A stretch of DNA of 9,821 nucleotides from NCBI GenBank assembly GCA_023252115.1, contig JAHEXM010000040.1, positions 1-9,821 of the forward strand, in the 5' to 3' direction. Below the pieces are notes generated by a model. It was not told the origin of the DNA. It worked only from the letters and a program-made list of their open reading frames with translations, and made no database searches. Positions within the stretch are counted from its first letter, which is position 1; every line of letters begins with the position of its first letter. The position numbers and the translations under genes are program-made. Of this stretch, positions 1 to 5,511 are shown one piece after another. This stretch comes from Micrococcales bacterium (GTDB taxonomy: Bacteria > Actinomycetota > Actinomycetes > S36-B12 > UBA10799).

Positions 1-114
1 GGCGTCAGCTGCCCCCGCTGAAACAGCAAACGGACCCGTGACCAAGAAGCCCGCAACACCCACGGCGGCCAAGCAAATGGAGGCCTGACGCTGCGCAGTT
101 CTCGCAACTGACAC
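1..114 (-). CDS. Secreted protein, N-terminal part only (signal peptide)
   Basis: Only the first 38 codons lie in the window; the gene continues past the left edge. Translation from the GTG at 114-112 gives a classic Sec signal peptide. It has a short basic n-region with Arg at residues 5 and 9, then a hydrophobic core at about 13-32 containing ICLAAVGVAGFLV, then a small-residue c-region, AVSAGAADA, with a likely cleavage after AGA at residue 35. An AGGAGG Shine-Dalgarno sits 9 nt upstream of the GTG, which fixes the start. It is transcribed in the same direction as pcrA, but a hairpin and a leader of over 100 nt separate the two, so it probably has its own control. The mature domain is not visible and no function can be read. 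From memory, M23-type secreted peptidases lie near pcrA in some actinobacteria, which makes a cell-wall hydrolase a guess only. Confidence 0.72.
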   Translation of the reverse strand, partial: MSVARTAQRQASICLAAVGVAGFLVTGPFAVSAGAADA

Positions 115-230
115 AGCGAACGTCCTCCTGCAATTGGGGGTGGTGCGCCACTAAGCGGGCGCAAGCTACTTTCCATTGGAGGATGCCAGCCTCAATGGCG
201 CAGCGACTTGCGGCAATTAGGTATGTGACC
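115..230 (-). promoter_or_regulatory. Structured 5' leader of the secreted-protein gene, candidate RNA regulator
   Basis: Between the pcrA hairpin and the GTG start, the minus strand can form several helices. A hairpin at 198-173 pairs CCATTG with CAATGG and AGG with CCT around a 7-nt loop, with one bulged base. An outer 6-bp helix pairs CGCAAG (near 215-210) with CTTGCG (near 165-160), enclosing that hairpin. A third hairpin pairs GCGCC with GGCGC around CGCTTAGT (near 162-145) and shares bases with the outer helix, so the two exclude each other. The element TCCTCC at 183-178, partly inside the first hairpin, is complementary to GGAGGA of the Shine-Dalgarno at 128-123. Mutually exclusive folds of this kind suggest translational control. 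I could not match the consensus of the ydaO (cyclic di-AMP), cobalamin, TPP or glycine riboswitches. No convincing promoter is visible here. Confidence 0.35.
124..129 (-). promoter_or_regulatory. Strong ribosome binding site for the GTG start at 114
   Basis: On the minus strand this reads AGGAGG, with 9 nt to the GTG start codon. It decides both the strand and the start of the left-edge gene, because the opposite strand has only an open tail with no visible start. The same six bases plus one can pair with a TCCTCC element further up the leader (see the leader entry). Confidence 0.75.
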
Positions 231-260
231 TACGACGTAATCAAACGATTACGGATCGTA
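231..260 (-). terminator. Hairpin terminator after pcrA
   Basis: Starting 7 nt after the pcrA stop codon, the minus strand forms a hairpin of 12 base pairs. Seven perfect pairs (CGTAATC with GATTACG) enclose a GTTT loop. A 2-nt bulge and five more pairs (TACGA with TCGTA) extend the stem. No T-run follows, so this is a U-less actinobacterial-type terminator or a 3'-end stabiliser. Its place directly behind the stop codon favours termination of the pcrA transcript. Confidence 0.6.
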
Positions 261-267
261 AGGATGG

Positions 268-2526
268 CTACAGCTTCTCGACCGGTGCATACCGCAACAA
301 AAGGCGTTTGACTCCGGCCCCGCCAAAATCCACGCTGGCTTCAGAGCTCTCGCCTTCGCCAGCGACTGAAACAACGGTGCCCATCCCAAATTTCGGATGC
401 AGTACCCGCTCACCCGGCGCAAGATCGAGCACCGGCTGGCTCCCTGGGGATCGCACACCTTCGCGAGCCGCAGCCTTGACGAGTTGGGGCGACGAACCGT
501 AGCTGTCGTTACCAGGCGACCAACTGGCCCATGACGTTCCCCGCTGGGAGTCACCCCGAACATGCGTGAGTGGGTCCTCACGCTCCCAACGCACCAGCTC
601 TGCAGGAATCTCGTCGAGGAAGCGGCTAGCAGGATTACTAACCGGCGCTCCCCACTGGCGCCGCATTACGGCGCGACTCAAGTACAGCTGTTCTCGCGCG
701 CGAGTGATTCCGACATAGGCCAGCCGCCGTTCCTCTTCCATGTCCGCTGCGTCTTGTGCACGTTGATGAGGGAACACCCCGTCTTCCATGCCCGTCAAGA
801 ACACCACCGGAAATTCAAGGCCCTTTGCCGTGTGCAATGTCATCAAGGTCACGACGCCACCGTCTGAATCCGGTATTTCATCGGAGTCGGCAACCAATGA
901 GACCCGCTCAAGGAAGTCATCGAGTGATGCATCAGGGAAGTCGCTTTCGAACTCGGCAGCGACTGACTCAAGCTCGTTGAGGTTTTCGACCCGGGATTCA
1001 TCCTGTGGGTCGCGCGAATTCCGAAGCGTCGCTAGGTATTCGGACTTCTCAAGAGTCACATTCACCAATTCCGGAATAGATGCACCCGAATCCATCACCG
1101 CCCGCAAATCATTCATCAATGCGACAAATCGACGGATCGCAGTCAATGATCGCGGTGCCAGGCCGAACGATTCATCAGCTCGCCCGAGTGCGTCGCTAAA
1201 CGACACCTTGTCGCGTTGTGCGACCAGTTCAACTGCAGCTTCTGCCGCATCTCCGATTCCTCGCCGCGGCGTATTGAGAATCCGGCGCACCGAAACGTCA
1301 TCGTGCGGATTAGCTACTGCACGCAAGTAAGCCAAGGCGTCGCGAATCTCGCGTCGCTCGTAAAAGCGCAAACCGCCCACGACCCGATACGGCAAACCCA
1401 ATCGAATAAACACTTCCTCAGTCGCTCGCGACTGGGCGTTAGTTCGATAGAAGACCGCGATATCGCTTGGTGTTCTCTGTTTACTACTGACGAGAAGATC
1501 GACTTCATTCGCGACAAACGCCGCCTCGTCGTGCTCGTCATCCGCGACGTACCCCACGATCTGTTCACCCTGGCCAGCGGCAGTCCACAGGTGTTTTTCG
1601 CGCCGGGAACGGTTTCGCGAAATAACGGCATTGGCGGCGGACAAAATCGTTTGGGTCGAGCGATAGTTCTGGTCGAGCAGCACAACACCCGCGTTAGGAA
1701 AGTCCTTTTCGAATTGATCGATGTTCCGAATCGTCGCGCCACGAAATGCATAGATTGACTGATCCGCATCGCCAACCACACAGAGCTCGGCGGGCGGCAG
1801 GTCCGGTGGCGCCGTGACCAGCTCGCGAATCAACGTGTACTGCGCATGGTTGGTGTCTTGGTATTCATCCACCAAGACATGGCGAAACCGCGTTCGGTAG
1901 TGCTCAGCAACTTCGGGATGATTTTGAAGTAACGCGACGGTGTGACCAATGAGGTCGTCGAAATCGAACGAGCCGGCTCGAGCAAGCCGAGCCTGGTAGT
2001 CGGTATACACCTCGGCAAGCACTTTGTCGTAGGCACTATTGGCTCGCGCAGCCCACATTTCGTGATCAATGAGTTCGTTTTTAAGTCCCGAGACTCCTGC
2101 TGCGAACATCCGCGGCGGAGTTCGCTTGGGGTCGAGGTCCAGATCCCGACTGATAGCGGCGAACAAGCGCAATGAGTCCGCCGAGTCGTAAATCGAAAAT
2201 GACGAGGGGAACCCGAGTCGACCCGCGTCTCGGCGCAGCATGCGTACGCAAGCAGAGTGAAATGTCGAGACCTGCATTGATGTTGCTCGCGGACCCACGA
2301 GTTCAATGACGCGCTCTCGCATTTCACCGGCAGCCTTGTTGGTAAAGGTAATGGCTAGGACTTGGTGCGGCGCAACTTTGCGGTCACGAACCAGGTAACC
2401 AATGCGTCGAGTGAGTACCCGCGTTTTCCCCGAACCTGCCCCGGCGACGACGAGCAGCGGACCACCAACATGCACCACCGCTTCGCGTTGGCGGTCGTTG
2501 AGGTCATCGAGCAGTGCATCGGCCAT
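268..2526 (-). CDS. pcrA: ATP-dependent DNA helicase PcrA (UvrD/Rep superfamily 1A)
   Basis: A 752-residue SF1A helicase that unwinds DNA 3' to 5' in nucleotide excision repair, recombination control and replication restart. Every signature motif is present: the Q motif LNDRQREAV (9-17), Walker A AGAGSGKT (28-35, K34), FTNKAAGEM (61-69), Walker B DEYQD (220-224), motif III GDADQSIYAFRGA (252-264), QNYRST (286-291), motif V LMTLHTAKGLEFP (561-573) and motif VI RRLAYVGITRAR (600-611). After a low-complexity Ser/Gly linker (about 655-700) comes a C-terminal Tudor-like module, GERVLHPKFGMGTVV (705-719), which in PcrA/UvrD binds RNA polymerase. Length is close to other family members, if slightly short. 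There is no Shine-Dalgarno; a TAnnnT box ends 6 nt before the ATG, suggesting leaderless translation. It lies 40 nt downstream of the secreted-protein gene on the same strand. Confidence 0.96.
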   Translation of the reverse strand: MADALLDDLNDRQREAVVHVGGPLLVVAGAGSGKTRVLTRRIGYLVRDRKVAPHQVLAITFTNKAAGEMRERVIELVGPRATSMQVSTFHSACVRMLRRDAGRLGFPSSFSIYDSADSLRLFAAISRDLDLDPKRTPPRMFAAGVSGLKNELIDHEMWAARANSAYDKVLAEVYTDYQARLARAGSFDFDDLIGHTVALLQNHPEVAEHYRTRFRHVLVDEYQDTNHAQYTLIRELVTAPPDLPPAELCVVGDADQSIYAFRGATIRNIDQFEKDFPNAGVVLLDQNYRSTQTILSAANAVISRNRSRREKHLWTAAGQGEQIVGYVADDEHDEAAFVANEVDLLVSSKQRTPSDIAVFYRTNAQSRATEEVFIRLGLPYRVVGGLRFYERREIRDALAYLRAVANPHDDVSVRRILNTPRRGIGDAAEAAVELVAQRDKVSFSDALGRADESFGLAPRSLTAIRRFVALMNDLRAVMDSGASIPELVNVTLEKSEYLATLRNSRDPQDESRVENLNELESVAAEFESDFPDASLDDFLERVSLVADSDEIPDSDGGVVTLMTLHTAKGLEFPVVFLTGMEDGVFPHQRAQDAADMEEERRLAYVGITRAREQLYLSRAVMRRQWGAPVSNPASRFLDEIPAELVRWEREDPLTHVRGDSQRGTSWASWSPGNDSYGSSPQLVKAAAREGVRSPGSQPVLDLAPGERVLHPKFGMGTVVSVAGEGESSEASVDFGGAGVKRLLLRYAPVEKL

Positions 2527-2532
2527 TCGCGC

Positions 2533-2538
2533 AGCTTA
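2533..2538 (-). promoter_or_regulatory. Putative -10 box of pcrA, leaderless start
   Basis: The minus strand reads TAAGCT, matching the actinobacterial TAnnnT pattern, followed by exactly 6 nt and then the pcrA ATG. That spacing puts the transcription start at or next to the A of the start codon. No Shine-Dalgarno precedes the ATG, as expected for a leaderless mRNA. No good -35 hexamer is visible at 16-18 nt. Confidence 0.4.
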
Positions 2539-2544
2539 GGTGGC

Positions 2545-2560
2545 CTGGGTGACAACCCAG
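2545..2560 (-). repeat. Perfect inverted repeat between the secreted-protein gene and pcrA
   Basis: Six perfect pairs (CTGGGT with ACCCAG) flank a 4-nt centre, TGTC on the minus strand. The repeat lies 6 nt downstream of the stop codon of the upstream gene and 6 nt upstream of the putative pcrA -10 box. It could be a short terminator for the upstream gene or an operator within the pcrA promoter; the sequence does not decide. Confidence 0.45.
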
Positions 2561-2566
2561 ATCGGG

Positions 2567-3766
2567 CTATCGAGATGCGCCGCGAAGGTATCCGACAACT
2601 TCGACCCGAAGATCAGTCGATCCAGTATCGGTCGCAAAAGCTATTGACCCGTTAGCCCCAAGTTTGACGCTGGCTAGCGTCGTCACTGTTTGATTTTGGG
2701 GGGCGATTGCGATCGGTGCGCGAGGCTTAGCACCCCCAGCGGGCCAAGCAGAAATCCGCGTTGGCGCGTTCGGCGCGACTGGGGTGATCAGTAGTAATAC
2801 GGATTGAACTCCCAGACTCGGGACGTTGCCGCGCCCCGCGACCTTTACCACCAGCGGCCCACTTCGCTGGTTGAGGCGACAACTTCTTCCGCCGGCGCCG
2901 AGCCCCGTTGCGGTTCGCACGATTGCGGTTGCTGGAACGGCTACTTGTTGAATCGGACCAGCGACGATCGGGCTTGGTCCGCGCGTGCTGGTGCTTGGAC
3001 AGGTTGTTCGAGCAACTGGCGAACCACTCCAATACGAGGTGCGGGCCGCTGCGCCGTCCCATGTCATCGAGAAGTGAATGTGATTGCGATGACAGTCAGT
3101 GTCAAAAAATGGTTTGGCTTTTGATTTGGCAAGGCATCCACGTAGTTCGCCCCAACCGACTTTGCCGTACCCACGCCACATTCGGTTGTTCCAGCCCAGG
3201 TACATGATCCCCATGCGCCGGGCATTCCCTGCTGGAACACCGGCAGCGTCTGGTCCGACAAGCCACGTCAAGAAAGTGGTCGCCTGTTGAGCCTCTACTG
3301 GGTTACGGACACTCACCATCCAGTCCAATGCCCGGCCATCCGCATGCTCGGTACGGCCTTCATTACAACTCCGGGTGGTCCCGCTCGGGTGTGGCCCATA
3401 GGTAACAAGCAAAAGCGCTCGCAGCGCTTTGATGCCGGGGCGAGTCACCGGACTGCACAACGTCTGACCCTCGTATTGCGCCTGGGCGTCAAGAGCCTGT
3501 GGCAGTGCGCGAGGCGCCGGAACCATCGACGCAGACGACGCACCCGCAGCCGATTGAATCGGCGGCATCGCCACGGCAGTCGCGATGACTAAACCGCACG
3601 CAGCAGTAGCGACTAGAGCCATCTTGTGGCGGTGGGCGCGCGCGACGATAGGGCGTGCATCGGGGGAAGACACGCGACTTACGATGGCAGTGCAGCCGTC
3701 CGACCTCACCGGCATCGAGGGTGTGTCGGCCGGGGCATTACGGTGGATTTGCACCAAAACGGACAT
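2567..3766 (-). CDS. Secreted/anchored peptidase-like protein (ARB-07466-like domain) with C-terminal beta domain
   Basis: A 399-residue exported protein. The ATG at 3766 has a good AAAGGA ribosome binding site 5 nt upstream. This gives an unusually long basic N-region of about 48 residues before a hydrophobic segment (49-68, MALVATAACGLVIATAVA), which acts as a signal peptide or anchor. Residues about 105-250 match a domain common in secreted actinobacterial proteins, often named ARB-07466-like and related in layout to M15-type zinc peptidases. Visible features are GIKALRALLL (111-120), EHADGRALDW (140-149, H141 and D148), MGIMYLGWNN (185-194) and HRNHIHFSMTW (226-236, H229 and H231). The H...D...HxH arrangement suggests a metal site, but activity is unproven. 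A C-terminal beta-rich region (about 275-395) ends in GSTDLRVEVVGYL, as in other actinobacterial exoproteins, probably for cell-surface or wall binding. It is divergent from the PIG-L operon. Confidence 0.8.
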   Translation of the reverse strand: MSVLVQIHRNAPADTPSMPVRSDGCTAIVSRVSSPDARPIVARAHRHKMALVATAACGLVIATAVAMPPIQSAAGASSASMVPAPRALPQALDAQAQYEGQTLCSPVTRPGIKALRALLLVTYGPHPSGTTRSCNEGRTEHADGRALDWMVSVRNPVEAQQATTFLTWLVGPDAAGVPAGNARRMGIMYLGWNNRMWRGYGKVGWGELRGCLAKSKAKPFFDTDCHRNHIHFSMTWDGAAARTSYWSGSPVARTTCPSTSTRGPSPIVAGPIQQVAVPATAIVRTATGLGAGGRSCRLNQRSGPLVVKVAGRGNVPSLGVQSVLLLITPVAPNAPTRISAWPAGGAKPRAPIAIAPQNQTVTTLASVKLGANGSIAFATDTGSTDLRVEVVGYLRGASR

Positions 3767-3826
3767 CCGTTTCCTTTGCTAGCAGCAGGATGGCGCTGCG
3801 AACACCCACTTCGAGGAGCGCACCAA
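3767..3826. promoter_or_regulatory. Divergent intergenic region with two ribosome binding sites
   Basis: These 60 bp hold the start signals of two divergent genes. On the minus strand AAAGGA (3777-3772) lies 5 nt before the ATG at 3766. On the plus strand GAGGAG (3813-3818) lies 8 nt before the ATG at 3827. A perfect 8-bp palindrome, TGCTAGCA, sits at 3777-3784. I see no clear -10/-35 pair on either strand, so the promoters may overlap the coding ends, and the two genes may share control. Confidence 0.5.
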
Positions 3827-4546
3827 ATGATCGAAAATTCCGCCGTTGAGCGTGCTCTGGTGGTCACGGCCCACCCCGATGATGTGGATTTCGGCGCCGC
3901 AGGAACTGTGGCAACCTGGGTCGAGGGTGGCATCGAGGTGACCTACTGCGTCATTACTGATGGAGACGCCGGTGGCTTCGACCCGGATGTTCCCCGAAAC
4001 GAGATCCCGAGAATCCGACGTGCAGAACAAGTTGCGGCGGCCGCTTGTGTGGGTGTGACCGACGTGCGATTCCTTGGATACAAAGACGGGGAACTCACGG
4101 TGAGCCATGACCTTCGCCGCGATATTTCACGAGTCATTCGTCAAGTGAAGCCCAATCGTGTGTTGATGCAGTCGCCCGAACGCAACTGGCAACGCATTCA
4201 GGCCTCGCACCCAGATCACCTTGCCGCGGGGGACGCTGCAATTCAGGCCGTGTATCCGGATGCGCGCAATCCGTTCGCTCATCCGTCGTTGCTCGGCGAC
4301 GAGGGACTCGAGGCGTGGACGGTCCCGGAGGTTTGGGTGATGGCGTCGGCGACTGCAAATCATTGGGTTGATGTCACTGATGTCTACGACCGCAAGATTG
4401 CCGCCCTGATCGCCCACGAGTCGCAGACTGCCCACATGACCGAACTAGATTCCATGCTGCGGGGCTGGATGACGATGAACGCCGAGAAGGCGGAGCTGCC
4501 AGCAGGCAGACTCGCTGAAGCGTTCATGGTCGTGGCAACCGCGTAG
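3827..4546 (+). CDS. PIG-L/LmbE family zinc-dependent deacetylase
   Basis: A 239-residue cytoplasmic protein of the PIG-L (LmbE) family, which removes N-acetyl groups from amino-sugar conjugates; the best-known actinobacterial members act in mycothiol biosynthesis and detoxification (MshB, Mca). The metal and catalytic motifs are intact. AHPDD at 15-19 supplies H16 and D19 as zinc ligands and D18 as general base. HPDH at 128-131 supplies the third ligand and a catalytic His. The conserved middle, TDGDAGGFDP (44-53), RRAEQ (64-68) and QSPERNWQRI (115-124), resembles a subfamily widespread in actinobacteria whose substrate I do not know. It has AHPDDV where MshB and Mca have AHPDDE, and it is shorter, so I do not call it mshB or mca. 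The ATG at 3827 is chosen for its GAGGAG site; an upstream in-frame ATG would overlap the divergent gene. First gene of a three-gene operon. Confidence 0.88.
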   Translation: MIENSAVERALVVTAHPDDVDFGAAGTVATWVEGGIEVTYCVITDGDAGGFDPDVPRNEIPRIRRAEQVAAAACVGVTDVRFLGYKDGELTVSHDLRRDISRVIRQVKPNRVLMQSPERNWQRIQASHPDHLAAGDAAIQAVYPDARNPFAHPSLLGDEGLEAWTVPEVWVMASATANHWVDVTDVYDRKIAALIAHESQTAHMTELDSMLRGWMTMNAEKAELPAGRLAEAFMVVATA

Positions 4547-4573
4547 TCGCTAGCAACTATGAGAGGTGGTGCG

Positions 4574-4984
4574 ATGGAGGCAAAGGGAACCGGTACAAAG
4601 ACAGATCCGTGGCAACTTAAGACTCCGCCCGGTTCTTCTGACTACGAGATGTACCGCGATGAAGAGGCCGATCCGCCGACTCTGGTGTGTGTAGTTGGCA
4701 AAACCAAACTTGGTTACCAATTGCGGTGTATCGAAGACCTGGCCGCGATGTTGAAAAAACACGGCGACTGGATGCCATTGGGCGCAGCTGACGAATCCAA
4801 ACCGGCAGCCGATGGAACGGTGGAAGCGTGGGGCCGCTCGCCGGACAATCCGGTCGGCGGATTCTATGGCGTGAAGAAAGGCCTACGAGGACGGTTTGGC
4901 ATGTACGTGCCGCCACTGCTCGAAGCACTTGGTCTCGTCGAGCTCGAACACAATCCGCGCAACAACCGCGTCCGCGCTATCTAG
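4574..4984 (+). CDS. Conserved actinobacterial protein of unknown function (DUF6855-like)
   Basis: A 136-residue soluble protein with no signal peptide or membrane segment. It resembles a small family found across actinobacteria (I believe DUF6855, not verified) that begins with a Thr-x-x-DPW-x-LKTPPG segment (here 10-20) followed by YEMYRDEEADPP (24-35). The C-terminal third is the most striking: EAWGRSPDNPVGGFYG (84-99), then a basic, helical stretch, KKGLRGRFGMYVPPLLEALG (101-120), and a closing NPRNNRVRAI. The last part could be a small helix-turn-helix-like fold, but that is inference. The ATG at 4574 is preferred over the one at 4559 because GAGAGGTGG lies just upstream with proper spacing. 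The gap to the PIG-L gene is 27 nt and to the PPOX gene 17 nt, so it is co-transcribed with both. No catalytic residues can be assigned. Confidence 0.82.
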   Translation: MEAKGTGTKTDPWQLKTPPGSSDYEMYRDEEADPPTLVCVVGKTKLGYQLRCIEDLAAMLKKHGDWMPLGAADESKPAADGTVEAWGRSPDNPVGGFYGVKKGLRGRFGMYVPPLLEALGLVELEHNPRNNRVRAI

Positions 4985-5001
4985 CGAAACAGAGGGAAAC
5001 C

Positions 5002-5427
5002 ATGGAACTCAAGGAAGCCCTCGCCTACGCCGGTGGCATCGGCAAGGGCGTGCTGATCACAATCAAAGCTGACGGCCGACCGCAATCGTCCAACATCATG
5101 TTTACGATCGGCGATGATGGGCGAATTCGGATTTCCGTCACCGATAGCCGGGCAAAGACGGCGAACATGCGAAGGGATTCGCGGGTTTCGCTGCATGTGA
5201 CCGCGCCCGACTTCTGGTCATATGCCGTTATTGAAGGTGACGTCTCGCTCTCGCCCGTTGCTGCAGACACAAATGATGCGACCGTCGACGAACTAGTTGA
5301 GGTCTACCGACTTCTCGGCGGTGAGCACAAAGATTGGGATGAGTACCGCAAGACCATGGTTGGAGACGGTCGCCTCATCGCAACTATTACCCCGACATAC
5401 GCCTACGGAATGATCCCGTCGCAATAA
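5002..5427 (+). CDS. PPOX-class flavin/F420-dependent protein, Rv1155-like
   Basis: A 141-residue split-beta-barrel protein of the pyridoxamine 5'-phosphate oxidase-like superfamily. Its nearest recognised relative is M. tuberculosis Rv1155 (about 147 residues), reported to bind coenzyme F420. Shared segments are IKADGRPQSSN (21-31), DSRAKTANMRRD (48-59), in the region that contacts the cofactor phosphate, FWSYAVIEG (71-79), and GGEHKDWDEYRKTMV (106-120). Likely a homodimeric reductase or cofactor-binding protein; the substrate is unknown. The true pyridoxamine phosphate oxidase length and motifs are absent, so vitamin B6 oxidation is unlikely. An AGAGGGA site lies 4 nt upstream of the ATG. 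It is the last gene of the plus-strand operon, 17 nt after its neighbour, and a strong hairpin follows 5 nt beyond the stop. If the F420 assignment holds, the host makes F420. Confidence 0.87.
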   Translation: MELKEALAYAGGIGKGVLITIKADGRPQSSNIMFTIGDDGRIRISVTDSRAKTANMRRDSRVSLHVTAPDFWSYAVIEGDVSLSPVAADTNDATVDELVEVYRLLGGEHKDWDEYRKTMVGDGRLIATITPTYAYGMIPSQ

Positions 5428-5432
5428 CCATT

Positions 5433-5495
5433 CGCAAACGCGGACGGAATGCCCCCTTCCCGCGCGCAGAAAGGGTCATTTCGTCCGCGTTTGCG
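5433..5495. terminator. Bidirectional hairpin terminator between convergent genes
   Basis: A perfect 14-bp inverted repeat (5433-5446 with 5482-5495, arms CGCAAACGCGGACG and its complement) is extended inward by a G-T pair and four more pairs to about 5451/5477. After a small bulge follows a CCCTT/AAGGG helix. The hairpin begins 5 nt after the stop of the PPOX gene and ends 16 nt before the stop of convergent guaA, so it can stop transcription from both sides. Neither strand has a T-run, in line with actinobacterial terminators that rely on stem strength. Confidence 0.85.
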
Positions 5496-5511
5496 CCGTA
5501 GGGAGTTGAAA

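Noticed and set aside
2..88. Open plus-strand tail that could be the Ala/Pro/Lys-rich C-terminus of a gene ending at 88
   Set aside because: The opposite strand of the same bases has an AGGAGG site, a GTG start and a textbook signal peptide; the plus-strand reading is its antisense shadow and has no conserved motif.
115..230. Known riboswitch class (ydaO, cobalamin, TPP, glycine) in the leader
   Set aside because: Characteristic conserved boxes of these classes are not visible; only generic hairpins can be supported.
788..1330. 180-residue plus-strand frame inside pcrA
   Set aside because: It is fully covered by conserved helicase sequence on the minus strand, with no recognisable domain of its own.
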